A DNA stretch of 64,000 nt, taken from Blasia pusilla. Its lineage: Eukaryota > Marchantiophyta > Marchantiopsida > Blasiales. The stretch lies in NCBI GenBank assembly GCA_050084515.1, contig CM114274.1, positions 41,478,001 through 41,542,000 of the forward strand. The letters run 5' to 3'. How positions within the stretch are numbered: the stretch's first letter is position 1; each line of letters opens with the position of its first letter. Below the pieces are notes generated by a model. That model saw only the letters and a program-made list of their open reading frames with translations. It had not been told where the DNA came from and searched no databases. The position numbers were made by a program, and so were the translations under genes. This document shows, in pieces, positions 23,226 through 36,299 of the stretch.

Positions 23226-26200
23226 TCTTGGTGGCTTTTCGACTACAAAGATGTCGACAGGAAGGAACAACAGACCTTCTAAGAATCTGGAGTGAGGATT
23301 GTTGTTAAATGATGTAAATGAAATCAAGTCATGTATGTGGGTGTATGGAAGCTACGAATATATGGGGGATTGATTGGTCTCACCTTCAACTTCTCCACGT
23401 TGCTCAAACCAAAGTTGGCATACTTCTTTGTTCATTATTATTTCAGTACGACTTATGGGACATACTAATAATTTTGTGTCTATGTATTCGTTCAAGTTCA
23501 ATTACTCGGGGATCTAGGCAAATGTGAAGTTTTCTGCTTCCATGGAAAGTTTTTTCAGATCAGTAAAGAGTGGACACAAGTGCTCGATGAGTGTAAGACG
23601 TTTCAGTGTCTTCCCCGTCGAATGTGGTGGGCGGTGGATGGGCGACGTTGAGTGCCTCGCCATGGGAAGCATATTCTTGGCCAAGGCTTGTGTAGTGTAA
23701 TCCCAGATTGTCTCGAAAAACTCTTTATGAAAGTCAACTCAATGCGACATGTTCTGCGGAAAAATTCGGTAGATGTCAAGTCAAACAATTTTGGTGGTAT
23801 TGTTTATTCACACAACGGAATCTTGGAGCAACTAACTCTTCTCCTCCTACACACAACAAGATTTGATTTCCAGATCCATAGAGGAAGTTTAGCTCTTAAA
23901 TTGCACTTCGGATTAATTTAAGTATAGACGTTATCCTTTTAAAGTCTTTACTCTTGTCTCAGATTCTCTTGGCTGGAAATGGATTTTTTAACTTTGCAGT
24001 TAAAAAATCCAAATTTATTCAAGAGGAGCCACAATTATTCGGTGTAGTACTCCTTCATGCCAGGAATTTTCTTTCCATGACTCATGACCATATTCCAAGT
24101 CCCGGTGTTTCCTTCCTCTCTCCAAATAAAATCTGGCTTAGATGTGTCCAATTTTACCTTTCCATGGATACATCTCTTTACACGAAGAAAGAATTTCGCC
24201 GAAGCTCGTTGGCATGGAACAAACTCTTTAAGTAAAAGATATCTTCCACCCATTCTAGGTTATTGTTCCATGTAGATATATATGTTTTTCAAACCATGTC
24301 TAAGTGGACCTTTTGTGGAAGCATAAGATAATATAGCTAGAAAAAACCCGTGGAAAAAGAAGATAAGTAGGATTATTCATACCTTCACAAGGAAACCCTT
24401 CACTTTATAGAGTGAAGTTTTAGGGGACTTGGAGAATGTGGGTTCAATGGTATACTACAAACACAAAATCCTTTTCAAATTGGCCAAGGGCGGAATAAGT
24501 AAATTACACTAATCCCAAATATAAAAGACAATGTGCTCCAAGACTCATATTAGACATACCTTTAGACTTTTCTTACATGCAATTTTATACACTCTACTTA
24601 GGATACTAGCCATACCTCTAGACTTTAAGAATATAATATTCTTCCTCTAACCAGGAAAATAGGAAGACCTCCAAAATTTCAGAATATGAAGTTTACAAGC
24701 TATCTTGGTCCCTAATCATGAGCTAAAAAAAAAATTCGTACATCCAAACATTATGGTGCTAAGAACGAAAAACTCGTACCCAAATTCACAATAATATGGG
24801 AGCTTTTATTAATAAAGTGGGTTCTCACCACCTAGGGATGGCTATTCTTGGTATCTTCAAATCCTTAATTCATTCTGAGCTAACCAAAAGGGGCTTTGGT
24901 AGATTACATATTAATATTAGGGAATCATATGCCCATGTGAGCAAATTCCAAAGGAGCCCACTTGGAGGCAACTTCTCCTCCCACCAAAAGTTGGTTTTTT
25001 GTCAAAGTTCACAAGCAAAACATTAGAGTGCAACTGTTAGAGTGGAAAGGCAGAGTATATCAAAACAAACCATTGGAGTGCAAAGGTGGAGAATATCTAA
25101 ACAATTGGAAGAATAAGCTTATCCCAAAGTGGTAAGAGTGCACTTTAGTAGGCTCTTACCTCTGATTTCCCAACAATCTAGATATACTACCTTTACATTC
25201 AATATCTTTATGTTAAACTTATATGATAGGTATGAATCTATCATTTAGAAAATATGAGAAAGGCCAGTGGTGATAGGAGATTGTTTATTTCCAATTCCAG
25301 CAAGAAGCATTGCCTCTTCCACAATCAATGCTTGTTAGTAGCCTAAACTCACGAAATTCATTAGTCATATATAAATCCATGGAAAGAGCCCCCATCATGA
25401 AGAGACGAGGCCCTCCTTCACATCAGAAAATCCTCAAGATCATGGCTGGCCTCAAGCATTTACTAAACTCAGCAGATCAATCTAGCTCCATTGCCACACC
25501 TCAATCTGACCTGCTATACTACTTACTAGACTTCAAATGTAGCATCTTATGGCAGTCTCAAAAAAAACCATCTCCACACCTTTGAAAGAGAGCTGCTTTA
25601 CTCAGAAAAGAGTGACACTGCCCTTGGTGTATGTTCATCCACATCATACACTTAAGTCACATATCAAGTGCATGTACAAAGATTAGATAAGCAACCTAAA
25701 CCAAACATAGCACAGTCCTCTAACTCTCTCTGTATATAACCACTCATGTCATCGAGAACCGACTCATAAGAGGTCTATCTTAATGGCTCATTGACTGGAA
25801 ATGACTATACATTCAAAGAGTATCACTCACTAGAAAAATTCAACCCTTCAAACATTCATTTCATGTCCATTCTCTTACTGCGTGCCAACCTCGGTATTGC
25901 CAAAAATTCAGCGATTCCCTGCACTTCCACCGGAAACCAATGGGAAATGACTGTCTTGCAGCGACAAGCTGGGTAATGCAAGACGACGGATCTCATTTTA
26001 AGGGCGGACTGGTGTGAATTATGAGAGCGAGCAGAGCCGCAGGAAAAGGTGACCATCATCTGCTTGTGATTCACTCGCGCAATCGGAGCTACCGCACTGT
26101 CTCTACCTTTTGATCTTGCCACCGAAAGTGGCATCGATCGGGCCAGCGGAACTCATACCAACGAGCTGCAGAATCCGCATGATGTTGTCTCATGGCTTTC

Positions 26201-28950
26201 GTCTCTCTGAATGAGGAACCTTACGGGCGAGGAAAGGGTTTAGGGGAGGACTAGTCCTATAGGTAATGTGGATCCAATGGCTAGAGGACTTATTAATAAA
26301 GCGCCATAGGGCTCTACAGCCTTCTCTGATCGATGGTGGATGAGCAGGATCGCTAGGAGACTTTCTTCTGCTACAGATATCAGCTTATGCACGCCATGTC
26401 AAAGTCGGATACGGGAAATCTCGCTGGACAGGAAACATGATGAGGTGACATGGACCGCATGCAGAGATGGGTGGAAGCTCAACGACACAAGATAAAGGCC
26501 AGCGAAACATGTGAATGTTGGAAATGTTGGAGTGCGCTGATGGATGTCGTCCTAGGATCTCGAGGCTTACTTGATTTTTCTTCGAAGATGAGGTAAGAAT
26601 TTTTTTTAGATTTCACTTCAATTTATGGCTATAGTGTTTTGGTTTTGAGCTCTTCACTGCAGGATCACATGCAAAAGTTGTGGTGCAGCATGCGGAGTTG
26701 GGAAATGAGTGTACACGTCTTCAAGAGGATGTGTTTAGGATTTAACCAATGCAATCTTTTCGGCCATCGCTCCTGGAATCTCGTTCAACAGGAGCTCGCA
26801 TGTAAGCTCTTCAAGGCTATCAGAATATCGCAAATTCTTTTCTATTCCTACCCTAGAATTCAATTTAGACCTGTGCTCCTTGAGCACACACAATCTGGTG
26901 TGAAATCTTGCTTTCTCGCGCCTGACCTCACGACTTACTTAATATGAGTAACTGTAAGTAAGAGGATAACCTAATATCACGACGACGAACGTGATCAAAG
27001 GATACGGGAACGATTAAAAACAAATGGGGCAATTGAAAATTACATGCGTGCTCGGAAAAATTCTCTCCTGCACTGACGCGAAGAAAGACTTTCCATGGTT
27101 ACACAGCCCCACATGATATAACCATTATCACTTTCATACTTTCATATTTTTCTCTTCTGCGCTTTTCCAACAATTGGACCCATCCACTGTTTAAACCCAC
27201 TTAAATATTTCATCTCGGAAACCGTAGTTCCGCACCCGTTTTTCGATGCTAAGATGAATAAGTATGAGATGGAAAGTCGGTCAGCAGCCCACAAAATTCT
27301 GAGTAGTGTCACCGGACATGCGGGGTCGAGGCTGTACAGTAAAACAAGCTGATCTAAGGCCCTGCGGACGTCAGCAGCGCCTGTAATCGGAGAGAAGTAG
27401 CGAAAATCGTGCGCATTCCGAAAACGTGGAAGAAGGACCATTGAGAGAGAGCGTACGTTCCTCCGCATCTGTAGAGGTTGGGAGGGCCCTCCTCAAGTCA
27501 AAGTGTATTAGAGAGAATTTTCCCTATTATTTTTCTTCCTGGAAACTGCACCGACGAGCGTCGCCTGGTTTTTACGAGGTAGCGAGTTCCAAGTTCTTTT
27601 TTCAAGAAACCAATCGAAACTATACATCGGTGTTTTGGGCACCACTAGCTGGCCATGAAGGTTTAACATCCTCCTCAATTAAGAATGGCCCTGAGCCAGT
27701 TTAGAATGGTGTGGGCATGAATTAATTCGAGCATGCCCAGTCGAAGTGCTTCGATGTGCTAGGAATCTTTCAACTATGCTCGGCGCCAAAGTGATTATTC
27801 GGAAGGTACTCGATTTGGAACGGACCCATGTAAGTTCCAGCTCTTCATTTGGGGATCTTAGGGTTTGCATCTGTGAGCACTTGGGTTTGGCTTGTGATTC
27901 AAGATGGTTGTGATTCACGCTGAGCGTTTCCTCGATGATTTTTCAACTGGGGACGAATCACCAGCCAAATCCAAGCGCTGAATCCGGTAGCAACACAGGT
28001 TATTATCTCTTCGAGTTTGCTAGCTTCAAAACGATGACCCCAGACACAGTATATGAGTTTTTTCGCTTAATTAATTCTCAAGATTGTAACTCTTCTTAAT
28101 TCTCCAAGAATCCTCCACGAATGAGAAATCCTCGTTCGTGCATCGGTACCCAGCCACATGATCCTCTGTAAGGTGCGCAACCGTCAGAACGATGTCCAAT
28201 ATCGCCCTTCGTTTCGCTGTAAGAATCACCGGGATCTGCTACCGACGAGGAGGCTCTTTAAGGGTTGTGGGCATAGAATAATTTATTCCCGAAAGGTGTG
28301 AGGGTGTGCGGATGGAAGCTCTACACTGCACGACTCTGACTCTCCGGAGCAGCTCCGCACGATTGACCGACTACCCCATGAGACATGACGACAACGCTTT
28401 GATGAGCCCGGGACTCTGAAGTCGTTGTGTCGGTTTAGGAAGCACTCCCGGAATCGGGAAGATGGCAACCACGCGTGAAAAATTATCGACAACACTTGAC
28501 GAATGTGAGTGTATTAAAAGTTCCATATCAAAGTTTCAACCGACTCATACTTCTTCGAACTTGTGCTCTTTTTTTTATGAACGGGTATGCCAATTTTGGG
28601 CGACACCTTACAGTATTCATAGCTAATTCGAGTCAGTGTGGAATCGTTGACTGGAATCGACCAGAACATTTATGGGCGAGGCTGCTACTGCACTCCCTAA
28701 AGCGAAAGTGCTTTTCTTCAAGTCTTTGCGGTGCCACTCTCGCAGAAAGATCTAGACACAAAAAAGATCGAATAACAGTCTCCCCGTGTCCGTGTTTCGA
28801 GATCTTCGCGAGCTTGATTAAGAAGCTCCGATGGCCTGTACATCTGTAGCTCACATGAGTGCCCCGGAGAGCCACAGGTGAAGTGTCTATGGCCGCACTC
28901 TCAAAGCTGTTGGCTGGTGACATCAGTGTCGGACGAGCCATAGAACTGGA
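23226..28950. other. long gene-free stretch
   Basis: I found no gene I can support in this 5.7 kb. Open frames on both strands are under 125 codons and overlap. The minus-strand frame at 27,142-27,468 (108 codons, with ALDQLVLLYSLDPACPV) is the most protein-like but has no recognisable family. Nothing repeats at high similarity. Confidence 0.4.
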
Positions 28951-28954
28951 GACA

Positions 28955-29287
28955 TTAACAAGGAAAGTTGAACCATCTCGCTGACTTGATAGTCGGGAGA
29001 CCTAAGAGGCCTGATTTGAGACAGATATTCGTCGTGCCTGGTCTCGAGGTTGCCACTGGGGTCGAGCACGAGTTATCGAAGAAGGCCTGCACTTCACAGA
29101 TAGGATCCGTGCTATCGAATTCGACCGACAGCGCTTCGGCGAAAACGAAACAGTCCCCGGGTGGTATAGCAATCGACCGGTCGAATGGCTCCGTACAATT
29201 GTTGCTTGCACTCGCGAACATATTCAGACTGAGTGCCCCCGCCAGCGTGGGCAGAACTAGGAGCAATGGCAGCATCAGAAGCTTCAT
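28955..29287 (-). CDS. small secreted cysteine-rich protein, short form (110 aa)
   Basis: The signal peptide MKLLMLPLLLVLPTLAGA spans residues 1-18. Six cysteines at 31, 46, 64, 74, 89 and 110 give C-X14-C-X17-C-X9-C-X14-C-X20-C, with the sixth directly before the stop. Family blocks are GDCFVFAEALSVEF, CEVQAFFDNSC, SRP and the C-terminal FPC. The DNA across the stop (CCTTGTTAATGT) is shared with the 17.5-kb gene, and CCTTGTTGACGT in the 31.9-kb gene is close to it. A TATA-like CTATATATG lies on this strand near 29,424-29,432, about 140 bp upstream. Single exon, same strand as the 17.5-kb and 31.9-kb genes. Predicted extracellular; function unknown. Confidence 0.87.
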   Translation of the reverse strand: MKLLMLPLLLVLPTLAGALSLNMFASASNNCTEPFDRSIAIPPGDCFVFAEALSVEFDSTDPICEVQAFFDNSCSTPVATSRPGTTNICLKSGLLGLPTIKSARWFNFPC

Positions 29288-29423
29288 GGCGCTAGCTAGC
29301 TCTACATATCAGAATGTCTCTCGCCGCTTCGAATCTCCTCCCCAATTCTATCCAGTTCTTGTTTCACACATGATCTCCACAAGAGTAAGACTTATCCACT
29401 ACATCTTCAGCTCGCGTATATCT

Positions 29424-29432
29424 CATATATAG
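29424..29432 (-). promoter_or_regulatory. putative TATA box of the 28.9-kb secreted-protein gene
   Basis: CTATATATG on the minus strand lies about 140 bp upstream of the ATG at 29,287. This is a standard plant TATA form at a distance similar to the other cluster genes. Inferred. Confidence 0.45.
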
Positions 29433-31845
29433 TGCAATATTTTCTCTCCTGTAGAGTTCGGCTTCTTGAAGTTCGTGTGCACCTCTTCGGCTTGGGAACC
29501 GGCAACAAAGGTTCATGCGAAGTCCGCGCAGGTCGGTGGATTAGCATTGAGAATAGCACTTCGTGAAGAGGATGCTTTGGGGATGAGAGACAGAAGCCAC
29601 TGCTAGACAACATGACCGCCGCAGCAGAATGTGTTGAATTCTGGTAGATCTGATTTGTGGGGAAATATCTTGTAGGTGGCCTTTCCTTCAGCTTTAGAAT
29701 CTTGGGTTTGTCTGTGCTGGCTAACATTCTTTATGGGTACGATAATCTGTAGTGGCATGCAACCAAACGGATTTAAAATGTGGAGAATTTATTCTTATGT
29801 CTATCCTGAATTTCTAGCTCATGCGAGTACAAGGCAAACGTGGAGGATGTGGTCTAGCTCTTGACAGGCTAAGGAACTCCGTCCGTCTCTGGAAGATTGG
29901 TGCTCACTTGAATACGAATGAAGAAAATGGATCAAATACATGAATGAATTCAATCCTTATAAAAGGGTAAGTTTTATTTGAGGAGAAATCTTTTGATTAA
30001 TTTTCCAGCAGCGGTGCTATCATTGAGAATTTTGATTCTTTCTCAAGTTAAGCTGCACCCCAGCATGACCAGACAAGTTCAACTCGGACGCCCCGATTCC
30101 AGCTGAACTACTGTAGACACCAAAAAGATGTTCTGAAATGAAGAGAAAGAATGAGTAAGAAATTCAATCTTCATATGTCTTAAGAATCGCCAGAAAGAGA
30201 TTTCTTTTTCTCGCGATGTGAATAATCCCGCTTGGACAATATGAAGGTGGACTTCGAATAGTTTTAAGAGTTTTATTAGGAGAAAATGTTCAGCCGGTCC
30301 GATTGGTGAACCTTCTCCATCTCAGACATCCACCTACATCCAAACGATAATTTCATTTTACATGTAGGAAACTGAGATCCTCACTGTTGTTGGAATCTAC
30401 GTTTCCCTCTCCCCGGCTTATCACCATATTACTCGAACTAGACAAGAAAGCGGTACATCTCACAAGTTCATTCAAAACACATTTCAGTCACCTAGATTCT
30501 TTACATGAGGAATTCATGGAAGAAGCTCAATGTTTCATCTAGTCACGGGTCTAGATATGGCAGTTGATTTAGATACAGTGTGCGAGGCTCCAGAAACGGT
30601 CACATTTTTTCTTTATCCCTTAATTGCACAAGTTGAAGTCAATAACTGGCCAGATGTCTTTGAGAAAAGGAGAGGACATTGAGACCATTTGAAGCATGGT
30701 AACCTTGCTTCATTATCTTGATTACCATGCCCATTATCTTGAGACTAGATAAGGGTTACAATAATGGTTTCGTTTCTGTTATGAAATAATGTTAAATTGG
30801 AAACTTTGGACCCATAACCAGAGTAGTTATGAATCCAAAGGTGTCACAGCTTGTGAAGGTTTCCCCCTGCAGTCTATGCAAGCATGTTTGTCTATTACGA
30901 AGAAAGACATCCCGGATGACTGAATTCTCGAGCTGCCATTCCAGTTCACCGCAGGCGAGCGAGAACAGGAAGGAAAGTTTCTTCGCGCATCGCTTTTACA
31001 CCCCCCCTGATGAATTCGTGAACCTCAAATTTTATCAAATCTCACGTTTGATTCCGAAAACACTCCAATAACCTTCCACGGATTCTGGGACGGTCGACGG
31101 CTAACAACTTCCGGAGGCCTCCAATCAGTTTCGAAGCTTCAGTGATGTCTACGATTCCTCATTTCCAGTCACTCCGAGCTCACCAAAGGAAGAACACGAA
31201 GTATGGATAGACTACAAGCACGAAACCGGAGATGAAATTGAGGGGCACGAAAGACAAAGCGAACGATCAGAGCTGCAAGCCCAAAGCGACGGAACAATTC
31301 ACATATCTATGTATTCATAGTGGTACATTCAACGCTTGCCTTTTAAGAATACTTAAATCGGTTGATCCGATACGATTCACGTCCCTTCCACAGCTTTTTG
31401 AATAGCAACGAAGTTCAGACAGACTGAAATTCACAAATCTCTTGGTTCATTTTAATAAAGGAATCCCTTAAGGGGTTTACCTTCTCAAAGGGAATGTTAT
31501 GCTAGGCTGAGTTGTTATGCTAGGCTGAGTCGGCTGCTTATTACTTATGTCGCCGACCGGAAGAGTCCTCTAATCCCAAACTCGTGCGCTTTCGGAAGAA
31601 TCCTAAAGTCCCATACTTCCCGTCTAAACACTCGCCATACGAGCTCCCGTCTACAGCTCCCACTGCCCCTCCCACCAGCGAATAACACCGTGCTCTCCGC
31701 ACACTCTTCTATGCTTGGAGATCTCCGTTCGGTTCAGGGTACACATTCAATCCATCCATCTGTAGGAAGCTCCTGCATCCGGACGGACGCTCGTTCCGCC
31801 TCGTCGCAAACAAGGCCATCGAATCCCCTGGAGACGCGAATGTCG
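29433..31845. other. gene-free stretch
   Basis: No supported gene. A 19-bp unit (GTTATGCTAGGCTGAGT-) is tandemly doubled at about 31,496-31,532. Open frames around 31,690-31,966 on both strands are shadows extending into the 31.9-kb gene. Confidence 0.45.
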
Positions 31846-31851
31846 GAAACG

Positions 31852-32184
31852 TCAACAAGGAAAGTCCAGATATTTGATGGAACGGATTGCATCCATTCTG
31901 GTGTTGGTGGAAATGACGCACGTGTCGCCCTGCACAGGCCTCGCTAAGGCCACCTGAACCTTGCAACGCGAATCGGAGAAGGCCGTGGCTTCACAGATGG
32001 CCGTCGAGAAGGAGACAGACCTGCCCTCCTTGAACGTTATACACTGGCCTTGGCGTATATCGAACCGCACGTCGATTCCACCATCACAATGCCGGTTCTC
32101 GGAAACTACGACATTGACGGAGGCGCCTACGAGGCTTGGAAAAACCACAAGGACTGGCGGCAGCAGTAGCAGCAGGAGCTTCAT
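31852..32184 (-). CDS. small secreted cysteine-rich protein, short form (110 aa)
   Basis: Signal peptide residues 1-21 (MKLLLLLLPPVLVVFPSLVG, then A). Six cysteines at 33, 48, 64, 74, 89 and 110 give C-X14-C-X15-C-X9-C-X14-C-X20-C, with the last one just before the TGA stop. Shared blocks with the 28.9-kb gene are GQC..F.EGRSVSF, CEATAFSDSRC, ARP and the terminal DFPC. The two genes are 2.6 kb apart in the same orientation and look like recent tandem duplicates. A TATA-like TATTTATATAAT occurs near 32,505-32,518 on this strand, about 320 bp upstream, further away than in the relatives. Predicted extracellular; function unknown. Confidence 0.87.
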   Translation of the reverse strand: MKLLLLLLPPVLVVFPSLVGASVNVVVSENRHCDGGIDVRFDIRQGQCITFKEGRSVSFSTAICEATAFSDSRCKVQVALARPVQGDTCVISTNTRMDAIRSIKYLDFPC

Positions 32185-32199
32185 GATGATGGTGAGCAG

Positions 32200-34100
32200 C
32201 TAGATTTCTCCTCGTCAGTCGACTGCTGCGTAGCAGAAGGATTTGCCGCTGCCTGCGAAAGAGTGGAGCAGGCGAGCGATCGATCGATCAGAGATGAGAA
32301 GTGTACTTCAAAGTAATGTTGACGAGCTACATCGAAATGAAATGGGACCCTGCAACACCATTTCAGGGATAGATAAACGTATTCCAAGAAACTAGCCGTG
32401 GAGAATCGACTGCACCAAGTGTGCCTTTAATTCTAGAAATGCATAACTTTTCATTTACGTTACATATGAAATGAATGGTCTCCGACATAAATCTAGTCCA
32501 TATTATATAAATAGTCTACAATGTAAGTTTTTTGGAATTTTCGAACCATGAGCTCCAATCTTGAGCAAACTGTTTATCAATATTGACTAACCTAGTGAAA
32601 TTATCTCGAAGGTCCTTCGATACTAATGTAAGCTGAAAAGTTCAGTCCTTTATGGAATAACTTTTCCGTAAACAATTCCAAATCCTATACAGAGAAAACC
32701 CTAAACGCAAAATGGTGTTGATGCTCGTATCATATCAGTCCGTAGAGTCAACTCAGATGCACAAATCAACATCCACCTTGGGATCCAGTTGCGATAAATA
32801 CTCATCACACAAACGCATCACGGCCCCGGGGAGCTCACGTAGAGGCCATGTGGAGGAGCTGGAGGGAAGGGAGCCAAAACCTTACGAAGAGTTCAGTGAA
32901 GCTAGCGTGGGGTCTAGCAAGGGGAACGACACGTAGCAAGGAGTGCGGACTGAGCTGGAGCCGCGGTGCGGCATCACGTAGCAAACGTATGTAGGTGGCC
33001 ATGTGTCCCATATTACGCTAAAGCCATAGTAATGACACTTTGCATTTAAAATTATGTTAGAATGTGCTAATAAGAAATTAGAATAATATCCTCAGATTCT
33101 TATTTTGGTAAGTTAAAATAGGTATATGGAGTGAACAATAATAAACACCGATGTATTAATGATAGTAATGGCACCTTACTACTTCCAAAGTCTATTCCAC
33201 AAATGTTGTTCTCTTTGTAGGCATAAGTTCTCTCCTGCAACAATACTGGAGAAGCCTCCCAAACCGACTTATCCCCAAACATGACGTATTGTGTCACATT
33301 TTATAAACAACATGACTACGCCACTCGAAGTAATTCCAACCCTGTGTCTATCCAGCTCTACCATGGCTTTTGGTAGAGTGGATTGAACTTATTGATAAAT
33401 GCTAATTGTTTGCATAATTTTATATTTATAATAATAAATATCCGATTTTAGATATTCTTCTTTTGTTGATTTAAGTATTGATGTAATATTACAAAAATCC
33501 ATGCATGATCAATCCTATTAGAATAATAGCAAATAGAACTTTCATGGATAGGAAGTTTTCTCAAAGCAAAAAAATATTTAATTATAATCTTCAAAGAATC
33601 TCAATTGGATAACAATCTCCTTGAATGTTAGATATAATACCTCATTAACATGGTTCAATTTCAACCAATAGAATAATCTTAACCAATGACTTTCACCTAA
33701 GAAGAAGTGAAAGAAATTAACTTAATCTTACATAAATGCAATACTTTAGAGAATAATATATAAAAGAAATTATATAATGATATAAGAATTTTTGAATATT
33801 TATCGGATAGAAGTAGAAGGGGCCAATAGGATGATCATAATCATTTATTTCTTTTTTCATACCAATCTATGTTGTTCCAATGATAATATGGAAAAAAAAA
33901 AATTTATATCTATATATATTCTTTCTTGGGCATGGGGGTTTGTTAGATTGGTTGCAAACCAATGGTTAAAAGTTGTCTCTTTTTAGTTGGAAAATATTTT
34001 GAATAGCCTCAATCTCACTAAAATAGACTATTTGTTGCTCCAAGAGAAAAACCTCTCATCGCACAATATTCAAAAGTGAAGTATGCAAACTAAGCTTAAA
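32200..34100. other. transition into an AT-rich block
   Basis: No supported gene. From about 33,000 the sequence becomes strongly AT-rich, matching the Helitron remnant that follows. I could not read Helitron helicase motifs here, although the helicase would be expected downstream on the minus strand, in this interval. Confidence 0.4.
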
Positions 34101-36294
34101 GAAATTCAAACATGCCTTGGAAAAATATATATATCTGGAAAAAAAGAACTCCAAATATTTGAGTAAGGATAATAAAATGAAGTTGAGGAATAAAATACAA
34201 TGCATCATAGCAATCAATTAGTTCAATCAAGATATAACGTTCTCTACTCTTCAACATTAATAGGATTGGATGTATCCATATCGTTTCACGACTTAAATAA
34301 TACAATATAAGACCCCTCATAAATATATTTGTATAAGTAAAAAAAATATACTACTTGTCATTTCCAAATTAATGTGACAATCAAAAAAGGTGTATAACAT
34401 AGGATTGTAAGGCGTAACCCAACGATTATCCAATGAATTTTTATATTTAATGATCGTCCTTCTATTCTCCAATCTAGAAAAAAATAATAACAATCAAAAT
34501 GAAATGAATATATTGAAATTAAATTTGAGTACATCATGAATACGAATACCTTACAAATTAAAGGATGCTTATCTACGATAGATCGGACAACCATCCTCCG
34601 TTTCTACTATCTTAGCCGTAAAAGTTTTAGGACATCCTTTTGTATATATTTTTTTTCTTATCCATGCATGATGCATTTGGATCTAATAGTCGGTGAATCA
34701 TGCAATTAGAAACTATAGATGGATGGGTACAACCTTGGATGGGTAGATTGATCGAGGATTTTTGATTAAATGATACAATAATAACTTCACAACCTAAAAT
34801 AATAAGAACACGCACATACAACAAACCTCTTTTTTAAAATTCCACCACATGTATGCATCCTAAAACGCGATCCACTATATGATATGATTCTTGATGATCA
34901 GTTGTAATAACTCCTTTTTTTTCTTCTAAAAATCCTGCACAACCAAATCTGGTTGATTGGCTAGGGAATAAGGCCAATGTTATATTCTCCCACTTTGGAT
35001 TGTATGTCATTGTCAAAAAGTACTCAAGCTTACTGAAATATCTTATAAGTATCATTGCATACGATATAATTGGTTAATACAATGTGGCCCTCCAATAAAA
35101 GAGGAGGGTCATATAAGGCGTCCCCCAAACCTTCAATTATCCATATCTTGTCAACGCATGGCATCTTTTACGCCTTCATATATTTCGACCCTCAACTCCT
35201 TCTAATTTAAGAGCACTCATGTTAATAGTTGCATCTCTAAAATGATATAAAGATCAACCAAACATTCTTGAGTAGGTTAATCAAACAGCAATAAGCGATT
35301 TTCATCTTCTCCTTCAATCCACGTTTGAAGTAAAAAACATGCAAATTGCAAGGCAGTTATGTTCTACTCTTTATTCTTATTTCCTCAAAAATATCAACAT
35401 CAACAATGTCCGCATCCATGCAAGCATCTAAAGGTTCAAGATGTTCCCATTAGTAATGTAGCTTAATCGTTGGGATTCTTTATAGCCTTATATTCTCCCA
35501 AAGGGTATTCCAAGATGCAAACCTGCTTCATCGTAGATAATTAATAGAGAAAAGTACAAGGGAATATATGCTTTATTGAGGTCAGATAGACATCTAACTT
35601 CTCATCCTTGTAGTCGTCGCATAATTTTTTCACGATTGTTAACATGTTTACTTATTTCACCTAGGAAAAATAGCAGCAACTTCATAAGCAATTGATAAGT
35701 TATGACGCTCTGCATCAAGACCTCTCTTATTTGCCTTGATGATGATCTGGATATTAAGTTCATTTGCTCCATAAGTCATATGACGAAAGATCTTCTCATA
35801 TGAATTGGACTTATGTAACATGTATTGTAGATCTTTCAAAATATCTATATTAAGATAAGAAGATCTAGAGATAATCCAATTCATTTGCAGTTTCGGGATG
35901 TAGAGTTGCGCATCTAGGAAATGCTTCCAATATGAGGATATAAGGGCCTAATAAAATGATAGATACTGCCTTGAACCTCAAAGAATCGAGTATCACCAAA
36001 TTTTTCATCTACATGGATTCTAGTAGATGCAAGTTCAAGTGCAAAATTATAAGCTTAAGCATATGTAAGAAAATGAAAACTTATAAGACTAACACTTGAA
36101 ATCATGGATTTTAAAAATGGAGGAGACGATTTCAAGAGGGGTAAATGTACTCTCCCATGACCACAACACATATTATATGATGAATAACTCAACTTTATAT
36201 ATTTGACCATTTCACATTTCCAATGCAAAGCACGATATGAGGCGCAGTTCTCTATTATAAAACCTAATGTACGACATTCGCAACTACAATTCAA
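34100..36294 (-). pseudogene. decayed Helitron Rep (rolling-circle transposase) coding region
   Basis: Reading right to left through stops and frameshifts gives the Helitron N-terminal and Rep order. First comes a cysteine/histidine stretch followed by LPLLKSSPPFLKSM (about 36,150), then AYNFALELASTRIHVDE (about 36,030), then ANKRGLDAERHN and YEVAAIF (about 35,660-35,740). TMTYNPKWENI follows (about 34,980) and VLGCIHVVEF (about 34,840). Next are a DPNASCMD and PIYRR region (about 34,600-34,680), and DNRWVTPYNP with CHINLEM (about 34,380-34,440). Known Reps have an HUH metal site after the VEFQKRG block; here KRGLLYVRVLIIL has lost both histidines. The Pif1-type helicase is not visible. Coding capacity is lost. 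The AT-rich composition differs from both flanks. Confidence 0.75.
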
Positions 36295-36299
36295 ACTCC

